Shown piece by piece: positions 1 to 6,609 of a DNA stretch of 10,646 bases. The position numbers and the translations under genes are program-made. Within the stretch, counting starts at the first letter, position 1. Each line of letters begins with the position of its first letter. The stretch spans positions 1 to 10,646 of the forward strand of contig JAUXBW010000048.1 in the NCBI GenBank assembly GCA_030619185.1, written 5' to 3'. The stretch comes from Methyloprofundus sp. (GTDB lineage: Bacteria; Pseudomonadota; Gammaproteobacteria; Methylococcales; Methylomonadaceae). Below the pieces are notes generated by a model, which worked only from the letters and a program-made list of their open reading frames with translations, made no database searches and was not told where the DNA came from.

Positions 1-7
1 CATGCAG

Positions 8-92
8 TGCTTGCTACTGTATGGGCTTTTTTTTGCCTATTGGTTTTTTTCAGGGTTGGCAAGCAGGGGTGAAAAGGGAGGGACTACAGTAG
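8..92. repeat. two mutually exclusive short inverted repeats
   Basis: TGCTTGC (8-14) is the exact reverse complement of GCAAGCA (59-65), and CTACTGTA (14-21) of TACAGTAG (85-92). The two pairings cross, so together they would form a pseudoknot or represent alternative folds. Inverted repeats of 7-8 bases are not rare by chance in about 100 bases of AT-rich DNA, so a functional reading (end of an upstream RNA, or a leftover structured leader) is only a possibility. Confidence 0.25.
21..50 (+). terminator. weak candidate rho-independent terminator
   Basis: ATGGGC (21-26) can pair with GCCTAT (35-40), one pair being G-T, around an eight-T loop. After two intervening G residues comes a run of seven T (44-50). 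This resembles a terminator for a + strand transcript entering from the left. The stem is only six pairs and the T-run does not follow directly, so it would be weak. The opposite strand has no U-tract after the stem. Confidence 0.25.
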
Positions 93-218
93 AAATTAAG
101 AATTTAAGCGGGATCTAGAAACTACTTTAAGAATAAAAAACAAATAGCTGATAGATATTAATGTTTTTTGATAATAATTTGTTATTGTGGGTTTTTAAAA
201 TGAAATTAAGCTAAGTCA

Positions 219-246
219 TTGGCAAAAAAGGGGAATTATATAAAAT
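219..246 (+). promoter_or_regulatory. possible secondary sigma70 promoter
   Basis: TTGGCA (219-224) and TAAAAT (241-246) are 16 bases apart, a fair match to sigma70 elements. Its start site would fall near 253, within the -35 box of the stronger promoter downstream. In AT-rich DNA such matches occur by chance, so this is a weak call. If real it would give the operon a second start with a longer leader that still contains the MraZ-type repeats. Confidence 0.2.
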
Positions 247-251
247 CATCC

Positions 252-280
252 TTGACTAAGCGGTGCTAGAAAACTATAGT
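252..280 (+). promoter_or_regulatory. main dcw operon promoter (Pmra), sigma70 type
   Basis: The -35 box TTGACT (252-257) and -10 box TATAGT (275-280) are separated by exactly 17 bases, each one base off consensus. Transcription is expected to start near 286-288, giving a leader of about 64 bases before mraZ. This is the strongest promoter-like sequence in the 350 bases before the first gene, and it sits directly ahead of the repeats expected to bind MraZ. I see no gap in the following 10 kb large enough for another obvious operon promoter. Confidence 0.75.
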
Positions 281-290
281 CTGTTTGAAA

Positions 291-316
291 GTGGGAAAAA
301 GTGGTGGAAAGTAGTT
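291..316 (+). promoter_or_regulatory. putative MraZ operator (10-bp-period direct repeats)
   Basis: Three units start at 291, 301 and 311 with an exact 10-base period: GTGGG, GTGGT and GTAGT, separated by five bases each. MraZ proteins are known to bind TGGGN repeats spaced by five bases upstream of mraZ. The first unit matches the core fully (TGGGA, 292-296); the second and third are degenerate. The array begins only a few bases after the predicted transcription start, a position where bound repressor would block initiation or promoter escape. The inference is autorepression of the whole operon by the first gene product. Confidence 0.7.
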
Positions 317-341
317 TTTTTTAGAGAAATTTGGAAGCTAA

Positions 342-345
342 AGGG
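342..345 (+). promoter_or_regulatory. ribosome binding site of mraZ
   Basis: AGGG lies five bases before the ATG at 351, followed by an A-rich stretch. It is a plausible short Shine-Dalgarno sequence in a purine-rich leader. Confidence 0.55.
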
Positions 346-350
346 AAAAA

Positions 351-818
351 ATGTTTCGTGGTGTAACAGCAATTAATTTAGACGCAAAGGGGCGGTTCGC
401 AATTCCCACTCGGTTTAGAGAGGAATTACAGGATTGCTGTGAGCGTCAGTTAGTCGTTACGGTGGCCGTAAATGAAAAATGTATTGGTGAGCCTGGCTGT
501 TTGTGGCTTTACCCGCTTCCTGAATGGGAAAAACTTGAATTAACCGTGAGTAAGTTACCTACTTTAAATAAGATGGCGGGTAAGTTGCGGCGTTTTCTTA
601 TTGGTAATGCAACGGAAGCGGAGATGGATGCTCAGGGGCGTTTATTGCTTTCTGAAAAATTGAGAAAATTTGCAGGCATGGAAAAAAAGCTAATTTTAGT
701 GGGTCAATTAAATAAATTTGAAATATGGAATGAACAGGCCTGGATTGCTAAAGAAAATGAATGGCTAGAAGGCGGCGATGATGAAGGACTGGATGAGCTA
801 GAAAGCCTGTCGTTTTGA
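351..818 (+). CDS. mraZ: MraZ, transcriptional regulator of the dcw operon
   Basis: MraZ is a DNA-binding ring protein with two AbrB/SpoVT-like swapped-hairpin domains that represses the dcw promoter in the species studied. Both diagnostic DxxGR motifs are present: DAKGR at residues 11-15 and DAQGR at 93-97. The conserved LYPLPEWE stretch (53-60) and the VGQLNKFEIW segment (117-126) also match the family. At 155 residues it is slightly longer than the usual 143-152. The extra length lies around residues 41-50, with about four to five residues more than the Escherichia coli protein as I recall it, and in an acidic tail (139-151). It is the first gene after the promoter and operator-like repeats, 14 bases ahead of rsmH. 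Product identity is secure; repression of this promoter is inferred from the family and the repeats at 291-316. Confidence 0.96.
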   Translation: MFRGVTAINLDAKGRFAIPTRFREELQDCCERQLVVTVAVNEKCIGEPGCLWLYPLPEWEKLELTVSKLPTLNKMAGKLRRFLIGNATEAEMDAQGRLLLSEKLRKFAGMEKKLILVGQLNKFEIWNEQAWIAKENEWLEGGDDEGLDELESLSF

Positions 819-832
819 TTAAGGAATAGAGC

Positions 833-1756
833 ATGCATTTACCGGTATTATTTAATGAAGCATTGCATGAACTATCGCTAAAGCCAGACGGGATTTATAT
901 TGATTGTACTTTTGGACGAGGTGGGCATAGTAGCGGCATACTTCAGCAGCTAGGACCTGCAGGGAAGTTGCTAGCCTTAGATAGGGATATTGATGCAATA
1001 CAGTCGGAAATTGCACAGAAATTAGCAAAAGATTCTCGTTTTCAATTAGAGCATTGCTGTTTTTCACAGTTACAAGACGTAGTGAAAAAACGTGATTGGC
1101 AAGGGAAGGTGGATGGCATTCTTATGGACTTTGGTGTTTCATCTCCGCAATTAGATAATGCCGGGCGGGGCTTTAGTTTTATGCGGGATGGACCGCTGGA
1201 TATGCGTATGGATTGTAGTGCCGGCTTATCGGCTGCAGAATGGCTGGCTAGCGTATCAGAAGAGGAGTTAGTGCGTGTGCTTTTTGAATATGGTGAGGAG
1301 CGATTTGCGCGACGTATTGCGCATGCCGTAGTGACGCATCGCTTAGATCAGCCGTTAGAAACAACGCAGCAATTTGTTGATTTGTTAGTTGAGGCGATAC
1401 CGTTTAAAGAAAAACATAAGCATCCGGCAACACGAAGTTTTCAAGCGGTAAGGATAGCAGTAAACCGTGAATTAGAAGAAATAACAACAGTGTTGAATCA
1501 GGCGGTCAATGTTTTGACTGGCGGTGGCAGAATGGTGGTGATTTCTTTTCATTCATTAGAAGACAGGATTGTTAAGCGGTTTGTAAGGGATGAGTCCAGA
1601 GGTAAGTATTCAGCAAGTAAATTGCCCTTGCTGGCTTCAGAGCTTGCTGCGATTCGATTAATAAAACGAGGCAAAGCGATTAAAGCCAGTAAACAAGAGT
1701 TGCTAGAAAACCCTAGATCCCGAAGCGCAGTTATGCGTGTTGCGGAGCGTAAATAG
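833..1756 (+). CDS. rsmH: RsmH (MraW), 16S rRNA (cytosine-1402 N4)-methyltransferase
   Basis: This SAM-dependent enzyme methylates N4 of C1402 in the decoding centre of 16S rRNA, acting in the cytoplasm on the small subunit. Family motifs are intact: the SAM-binding loop DCTFGRGGHS (24-33), MDFGVSSPQLD (98-108), GFSFMRDGPLDMRM (113-126), EYGEERFARRIA (152-163), the HPATRSFQAVRIAVNRE helix (197-213), SFHSLEDRIVK (238-248) and the C-terminal NPRSRSAVMRVAER (293-306). The length of 307 is normal. The start is firm: AAGGAA at 821-826 gives a good ribosome binding site, and an in-frame TAG at 827-829 excludes any longer form. The N-terminus is therefore shorter than in E. coli, beginning almost directly with the conserved PVLFNEAL segment. 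It is co-transcribed with mraZ and ftsL, as is standard. Confidence 0.98.
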   Translation: MHLPVLFNEALHELSLKPDGIYIDCTFGRGGHSSGILQQLGPAGKLLALDRDIDAIQSEIAQKLAKDSRFQLEHCCFSQLQDVVKKRDWQGKVDGILMDFGVSSPQLDNAGRGFSFMRDGPLDMRMDCSAGLSAAEWLASVSEEELVRVLFEYGEERFARRIAHAVVTHRLDQPLETTQQFVDLLVEAIPFKEKHKHPATRSFQAVRIAVNRELEEITTVLNQAVNVLTGGGRMVVISFHSLEDRIVKRFVRDESRGKYSASKLPLLASELAAIRLIKRGKAIKASKQELLENPRSRSAVMRVAERK

Positions 1757-1760
1757 TCAT

Positions 1761-2024
1761 ATGCAAAGAATAGCTGTTGCATTGCTTCTGGTTATATTGG
1801 TTGGATCTGGATTGGGCGTTATCTTTAGTAAGCATAATTCCAGACTGGTTTTTATAGCGATACAACAAACAGAACAGGAGCTGGATCGATTGGAAGTGCG
1901 TTGGGAGCGACTAACTATAGAGGAGCGAATGTTATCCGAGCATAATCGTGTGGAAAAAATAGCGAGAAAGAAAATGGGTTTAACTGAATTGGACCGAAAA
2001 GCTATTATTTATATTCGGCTGTAA
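1761..2024 (+). CDS. ftsL: FtsL, divisome membrane protein
   Basis: FtsL is a bitopic inner-membrane protein that with FtsB and FtsQ recruits and activates FtsW and FtsI at the septum. From the ATG at 1761 it has 87 residues: a very short cytoplasmic start, one membrane span at about 5-21, then a periplasmic coiled-coil-like helix (about 27-60, rich in Glu, Arg, Leu) ending with HNRVEKIARKKMGL (61-74), the typical FtsL/DivIC C-terminal signature. A longer form from GTG at 1737 (95 residues, overlapping rsmH by 20 bases) is possible, but that codon has no ribosome binding site. GGAG at 1744-1747 lies 13 bases before the ATG, a long but usable spacing. The gene begins four bases after rsmH and ends two bases before ftsI. 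It is shorter than E. coli FtsL (121) and nearer the short FtsL of pseudomonads. Confidence 0.9.
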   Translation: MQRIAVALLLVILVGSGLGVIFSKHNSRLVFIAIQQTEQELDRLEVRWERLTIEERMLSEHNRVEKIARKKMGLTELDRKAIIYIRL

Positions 2025-2026
2025 TC

Positions 2027-3781
2027 ATGTTGCAAGCTGAAAAGAAAAAAACGATTAGCCGCGCAGATGAATTTTCAGGCAGAAGAAAGCTGGTATTGAG
2101 TCTTATGCTTATTGCCATGCTTGTGTTGATAGGAAAAGCAGTGCAATTGCAGATTCTGGATACGCAGTTTCTACAGAAACAGGCGCGCAGTCGCCACGTA
2201 GGAACAGTTAAAATTGCGGCTTATAGAGGGCAAATAAAGGATCGAAATGGAGAGAGCCTCGCTGTTAGCGCGCCAGTTGGCTCAATTTGGGTGAACCCGC
2301 AATATTGCCGGGTGAAGACGGGAAAGAAGGTAAAACAGGCCTGTTTAGATTTGCATAATGAAACCAAGCTTAGGCAAGTTGCAACATTATTAAATATATC
2401 CTTAGCCAAGGTTAAAAGGGCATTTAACCCCGCATCCAATAAGCAGTTTGTTTATTTAAAAAGGCGTGTTGAGCCATATCTGGCAGAAAAAGTTAAGTCC
2501 TTAGGGTTGCCTGGGGTTGCTGTTGTTAAGGAGTTTAAGCGTTTTTACCCAGCTGGTGAAGTGACGGCACATTTGCTGGGCTTTACCAATGTCGATGACC
2601 AGGGGCAGGAAGGCCTGGAGCTAATGTATAACTCGACTCTGGAGGGTGTTGCCGGTAGTAAACGGGTGATTCGTGATGGTGCGCGACGGGTTATTGAAGA
2701 GCATGATGTGGAAAGCATTAAGGAGCCGGAAGCAGGGCAGGATTTAACGCTGAGTATTGATGAGCGCCTACAGTATCTGGCTTATAGGGAATTAAAAGCG
2801 GCTGTAGTCAAGCATGAGGCAGAAGCTGGGGCATTAGTGATTTTAGAGGCGAAAACTGGGAATGTGCTGGCGATGGTCAATCAGCCCTCATTTAATCCCA
2901 ATTCGCGTAAAGGTTTGCAGGTATCACATTACCGTAATAGAGCAATAACGGATGTGTTTGAACCCGGGTCTACGATGAAGCCATTGGTGGTTGCTGCCGC
3001 TTTAGAAGGTGGTTTTGTGACGGAAGATCAACTATTTACCACGACACCGATTAAAATAAACAGAAGGTGGGTGAGAGATGGTCATCACTATGGGACATTA
3101 GATTTAACGGGTGTTTTAAAAAAGTCTAGCAATGTGGCGGCAAGTAAAATTGCATTGTCTATGCCACCGGAATATTTTTGGCGTTATTATCATGCACTAG
3201 GTTTTGGTATGTTGCCTGGTATCGGCTTTCCAGGGGAGGTCAGTGGGTTTTTGCCGGAATATATGGGCTGGAGTGACTTTGAGCAGGCAACCATGTCTTT
3301 TGGCTATCGGATTTCCATGTCCGTATTACAGCTAGCTCGATCTTACACCGCACTGGCAGATGATGGATTATTACATTCGCCAAGTTTGCTGCAACGTGAC
3401 CAGGATGAATATGCAACACGGGTTATGTCTGCAGCAACAGCGATAAAGGTAAGAACCATGATAGAGCAGGTGGTAAAAAAAGATGGTACTGCCTATAAAG
3501 CGAGAGTAGAAGGCTATCGAGTGGCAGGCAAAACAGGAACGGTTAAAAAGGTAAAATCGGGAGCTTACAGTAGTGATTATTTATCGGTCTTTGTTGGCAT
3601 GGCTCCGGCCAGTAATCCAGAATTAGTTATTGCGGTGATGGTTGATTCACCCCATGCAGGGCAGTATTACGGTGGCCTGGTGGCAGCCCCCATTTTTTCG
3701 AAAGTAATGGGTGGGGCATTAAGAGTATTAGGCATTGCGCCTGATGAAGAGCAGAGCATGTCAGTAATATTAACAAAATAG
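2027..3781 (+). CDS. ftsI: FtsI (PBP3), septal peptidoglycan D,D-transpeptidase
   Basis: FtsI crosslinks septal peptidoglycan in the periplasm as partner of FtsW. It is a class B penicillin-binding protein of 584 residues (E. coli 588). Order of parts: basic cytoplasmic tail (1-20), one membrane span (about 21-40), PBP dimerisation/pedestal domain with RGQIKDRNGESLAVS (67-81) and the FYPAGEVTAHLLGFTN segment (173-188), then the transpeptidase domain. Catalytic motifs are complete: STMK (315-318, nucleophile Ser315), SSN (367-369) and KTGT (502-505). One oddity is FGYRIS (425-430), where homologues usually have a glycine after GY; here it is Arg428. No Shine-Dalgarno sequence precedes the ATG, which follows the ftsL stop by two bases, so translation is probably coupled to ftsL. 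Beta-lactams are the known inhibitors of the family. Confidence 0.97.
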   Translation: MLQAEKKKTISRADEFSGRRKLVLSLMLIAMLVLIGKAVQLQILDTQFLQKQARSRHVGTVKIAAYRGQIKDRNGESLAVSAPVGSIWVNPQYCRVKTGKKVKQACLDLHNETKLRQVATLLNISLAKVKRAFNPASNKQFVYLKRRVEPYLAEKVKSLGLPGVAVVKEFKRFYPAGEVTAHLLGFTNVDDQGQEGLELMYNSTLEGVAGSKRVIRDGARRVIEEHDVESIKEPEAGQDLTLSIDERLQYLAYRELKAAVVKHEAEAGALVILEAKTGNVLAMVNQPSFNPNSRKGLQVSHYRNRAITDVFEPGSTMKPLVVAAALEGGFVTEDQLFTTTPIKINRRWVRDGHHYGTLDLTGVLKKSSNVAASKIALSMPPEYFWRYYHALGFGMLPGIGFPGEVSGFLPEYMGWSDFEQATMSFGYRISMSVLQLARSYTALADDGLLHSPSLLQRDQDEYATRVMSAATAIKVRTMIEQVVKKDGTAYKARVEGYRVAGKTGTVKKVKSGAYSSDYLSVFVGMAPASNPELVIAVMVDSPHAGQYYGGLVAAPIFSKVMGGALRVLGIAPDEEQSMSVILTK

Positions 3782-3785
3782 CGAT

Positions 3786-5246
3786 ATGAAATTATCGAAT
3801 TTATTAACGGGCATAGTGCATGTCAAGCATGACGTAGAGATTACGCATATCTCGCTGGATAGTCGTGAGATCAGTAACGGTGGTGCTTTTTTTGCAATAG
3901 CGGGTGCTATGCAGCATGGTTTGTTATATGCCCGGCAGGTACAGCAACAAGGTGCTGTTGCTATTATTTACGACCCGACAAAACAGGGGGCTGAAATGGC
4001 GAGTAATTGCTCCGGAATACTGCTGATCGCGATTGAAAATTTAGCTGAGAAACTGGGGGGCATAGCTGCTAATTTTTATGCACAACCTGCGCAACACTTA
4101 AATATTATTGGTATTACAGGAACCAATGGCAAGACATCCTGTAGTCAGTTTTTAGCACAGGCAATGGATGCTTGTGCAGTGATTGGAACGCTGGGTTGGG
4201 GCAAATATTCAGATTTACACAATACCAGGAATACAACACCTGATGCATTTGCACTGCAAAACATACTGGCGCAATTTGTTACGCAGGGGGTAAGTCATGT
4301 TGCGATGGAAGTTTCATCGCACGGACTAGAGCAAGGTAGAGTTAACGCAGTTAAATTCAGTGGAGTCATTTTTAGTAATCTAAGTCGTGATCACCTGGAT
4401 TATCATGGGAGTATGGAAGCTTATTTTCAGGCTAAATTACGCCTGGTTCAATGGCCTGATTTAAGGTTTATCGTTGTTAATCTGGATGATGCCTATGCTG
4501 AACGTGTGATGGCCTCAGTCGCGGATGAGGTCAGGGTTTTGACCTATAGTCTGCAAGGTAAAATATATAGTAAAGACTCAAGCATACAAGTTTTTAATAT
4601 CGATTATTCACTGACGGGTATTGTGTGTGACGTTTATTGGCAAGATGAACAAGCGCGACTTGAAGTGGGTCTGTTGGGGGATTTTAATTTACAAAATATT
4701 CTGGCTGTCCTGGCTGTTTTGCTGGAACAAGACAGATCCTTAAATGCGTGTTTATCTGCTTTAAAGTCAATTGAACCTGTGACAGGACGGATGGAGTGCT
4801 TTAGCGGTGGAGAAGGTAAGCCTCTGGTCGTGGTGGATTATGCACATACCCCCGATGCATTGAGGCAGGTTTTAAGTACCTTAAGGCTGCATTGTAAGGC
4901 AAAGTTAAGTGTTGTTTTTGGTTGTGGTGGTGAGCGTGATAAAGGTAAGCGCAAAGAAATGGGGACAATTGCAGAGAGCCTGGCCGACCAGGTCATAGTT
5001 ACAGACGATAATCCGCGCTTTGAAGATGCAAAGGCTATTATAACTGATGTCATTACTGGGCTTAAAATGCTGAATGTAAGGGTGATTAATGATAGAAAAT
5101 TAGCGATTGAGCAAAGCATTTTGAATAGTACTGAATTAGATGTCGTGCTGGTTGCTGGTAAAGGGCATGAGGATTATCAAGAGTTAAAAGGCGTTAAATA
5201 CCCCTTTAGTGACCGGGAAATAGTGCAGGAGTTATTAGCCGCATGA
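3786..5246 (+). CDS. murE: MurE, UDP-MurNAc-tripeptide synthetase (meso-diaminopimelate adding)
   Basis: MurE is a cytoplasmic ATP-dependent ligase that adds the third stem-peptide residue to UDP-MurNAc-L-Ala-D-Glu. Domains: N-terminal UDP-binding domain with HISLDSREISNGGAFFA (21-37), central Mur ligase domain with the ATP loop TGTNGKT (111-117), the NTTPDA substrate segment (149-154), EVSSHGL (175-181) and LSRDHLDYHG (199-208), and a C-terminal domain with DYAHTPDAL (351-359) and GKGHE (458-462). Lys217 is the likely carbamylated lysine. DNPR at 408-411 is the signature of meso-DAP rather than lysine specificity, as expected for a Gram-negative. The length of 486 is normal. The ATG lies four bases after ftsI without a clear ribosome binding site, so coupled translation is likely. 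It overlaps murF by four bases. Confidence 0.97.
   Translation: MKLSNLLTGIVHVKHDVEITHISLDSREISNGGAFFAIAGAMQHGLLYARQVQQQGAVAIIYDPTKQGAEMASNCSGILLIAIENLAEKLGGIAANFYAQPAQHLNIIGITGTNGKTSCSQFLAQAMDACAVIGTLGWGKYSDLHNTRNTTPDAFALQNILAQFVTQGVSHVAMEVSSHGLEQGRVNAVKFSGVIFSNLSRDHLDYHGSMEAYFQAKLRLVQWPDLRFIVVNLDDAYAERVMASVADEVRVLTYSLQGKIYSKDSSIQVFNIDYSLTGIVCDVYWQDEQARLEVGLLGDFNLQNILAVLAVLLEQDRSLNACLSALKSIEPVTGRMECFSGGEGKPLVVVDYAHTPDALRQVLSTLRLHCKAKLSVVFGCGGERDKGKRKEMGTIAESLADQVIVTDDNPRFEDAKAIITDVITGLKMLNVRVINDRKLAIEQSILNSTELDVVLVAGKGHEDYQELKGVKYPFSDREIVQELLAA
5227..5245 (+). promoter_or_regulatory. ribosome binding site and overlapping start of murF
   Basis: AGGAG (5227-5231) lies 11 bases before the ATG at 5243, which is part of an ATGA overlap with the murE stop. 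A second in-frame ATG at 5252 would be 20 bases from the AGGAG, so the first ATG is preferred. Confidence 0.6.
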
Positions 5247-6607
5247 TAGCCATGACCCTGGATGAAATAAAAGGTATCCTGCAAGGACGGCTTATTGGTG
5301 CGCAGGCAACGGTTTCAGGTGTCAGTATTGATACCCGGGCTTTATCCAGAGGTGATTTGTATATCGCCATTAAGGGGGAGCAATTTGACGGCCATGATTT
5401 TATTGCTCAGGCAGAGGCAAGCGGTGCGGTTGCCTTAGTTGTGCAAAAAAAAGTGGCAACACAACTCCCGCAGCTGATTGTTGAAGACACTCGATTTGCC
5501 TTGGCAGAGCTGGCGGGTGCGGTAAGAAATAAGCTGCAAATTAAAGTGTGTGCTATTACCGGTAGTAATGGTAAGACGACGGTCAAAGAAATGCTTGCGG
5601 CTATTTTGGCGGTGAACTACCAGGTGCTTTTTACACAGGGTAATTTTAATAACGATATTGGCGTACCATTGACATTATTGCGCCTGAATAGGCAGTACCA
5701 GTTTGCAGTGATAGAAATGGGGGCAAATCACAGTGGTGAAATTGCTTATGCCAGTCATTATGCAAAACCGGATGTTGCGCTTATTACTAATGTGGGGGCA
5801 GCCCATATTGAAGGCTTTGGCAGTATTGAAGGCGTGGCTCATGCCAAGGCAGAAATTATTCAATCACTTGCTAGTGATGGTATTGCGATCTTGAATGCGG
5901 ATGATGACTTCTTTGCGATGTGGTGTGCTATTGCTGGGCAGCGTAAAGTTATATCATTCGGCTTAGCAAAAGCGGCCGAGATCCGAGCTGAAAATCTGGT
6001 CACACAGTTGCATGAACGGCAATTCAAAACACATTTTGATTTGCTGGTTGAAGATAAGCGTATTCCGGTCAAGCTGGCCTTGGCTGGAGAGCATAATGTC
6101 AAGAATGCCCTGGCAGCATGTGCAGCCAGTATTGCCCTGGGCATTGAATTGCCCCAGATCCAGGCAGGGCTGCAGAGTGTTAAAGCGGTAAAGGGGCGTA
6201 TGCAACTGTTTGAATCAGAGGCAGGTTTTAAGCTTATTAATGATACCTATAATGCAAACCCAGCCTCACTGGCTGTGGCATTAGATGTGTTAAAGCAATG
6301 CCCGGGTGAACAATGGCTTGCCTTAGGTGCCTTTGGCGAGTTAGGTGCTGACAGTGTACTTAGGCATAGCGAGATGGGTGCAGCGATAAAAAAAGCAGGT
6401 GTGCAACGTCTTTTTGCAACAGGAACCATGGCAAAAAATACTGTACAGGCATTTGGCGAAGGTGCTGTTTATTATACAGAGCAAGATGATTTGATTGAGG
6501 CAATAAAAAGCGTAATAACAGCAGAACAGATAGTGTTAGTAAAAGGTTCAAGAGCCCAGAAAATGGAAGTTGTGGTTGATGCATTATTAAACGTAGCGGG
6601 ACAATAA
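5243..6607 (+). CDS. murF: MurF, UDP-MurNAc-tripeptide:D-alanyl-D-alanine ligase
   Basis: MurF completes the cytoplasmic pentapeptide precursor by joining D-Ala-D-Ala to UDP-MurNAc-tripeptide with ATP. At 454 residues it matches the family. Motifs in order: [20 protein letters not shown] in the UMP-binding N-terminal domain (26-45), ATP loop TGSNGKT (106-112), [14 protein letters not shown] (133-146), [10 protein letters not shown] (158-167), a [13 protein letters not shown] segment (182-194) with likely carbamylated Lys202, [11 protein letters not shown] (282-292), [10 protein letters not shown] (333-342) and KGSRAQKME (434-442). The segment [11 protein letters not shown] (361-371) differs from the LGDM-ELG form common in other MurF proteins, with Ala363 at the usual Asp position. 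It overlaps murE by four bases and ends two bases before mraY. Product assignment is secure. Confidence 0.97.
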   Translation: MIAMTLDEIKGILQGRLIGAQATVSGVSIDTRALSRGDLYIAIKGEQFDGHDFIAQAEASGAVALVVQKKVATQLPQLIVEDTRFALAELAGAVRNKLQIKVCAITGSNGKTTVKEMLAAILAVNYQVLFTQGNFNNDIGVPLTLLRLNRQYQFAVIEMGANHSGEIAYASHYAKPDVALITNVGAAHIEGFGSIEGVAHAKAEIIQSLASDGIAILNADDDFFAMWCAIAGQRKVISFGLAKAAEIRAENLVTQLHERQFKTHFDLLVEDKRIPVKLALAGEHNVKNALAACAASIALGIELPQIQAGLQSVKAVKGRMQLFESEAGFKLINDTYNANPASLAVALDVLKQCPGEQWLALGAFGELGADSVLRHSEMGAAIKKAGVQRLFATGTMAKNTVQAFGEGAVYYTEQDDLIEAIKSVITAEQIVLVKGSRAQKMEVVVDALLNVAGQ

Positions 6608-6609
6608 GC

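Larger units (their letters stand above)
1..250. other. AT-rich intergenic region upstream of the dcw promoter, no supported gene
   Basis: No convincing gene lies here. All three + frames are open at the left edge, closing at 72 (frame 1), by 118 (frame 2) and at about 92 (frame 3), so the tail of an upstream gene cannot be excluded, but none has a recognisable protein end. A minus-strand ATG at 3-1 could start a gene leaving the window; it has no clear ribosome binding site. In several gammaproteobacteria the neighbour here is rsmI and/or rnpB. I looked for the conserved RNase P RNA core and do not see it. From about 95 onward the DNA is very AT-rich with short A and T runs, typical of promoter-upstream sequence. 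Confidence 0.5.

Noticed and set aside
1..100. 3' end of RNase P RNA or another known structured RNA
   Set aside because: The conserved RNase P core sequences are absent. Short inverted repeats alone do not identify an RNA gene.
2..118. Small ORF of 38 codons from ATG at 2, with a hydrophobic start
   Set aside because: No upstream sequence is available to judge a ribosome binding site, the composition follows T-rich low-complexity DNA, and no family is recognisable. All three + frames are open in this stretch, so openness carries no weight.
315..351. T8 run (315-322) pairing with the A-run at 346-351 to hide the mraZ start
   Set aside because: An all A-U pairing of six bases is too weak to be convincing and no conserved riboswitch or leader architecture is visible.
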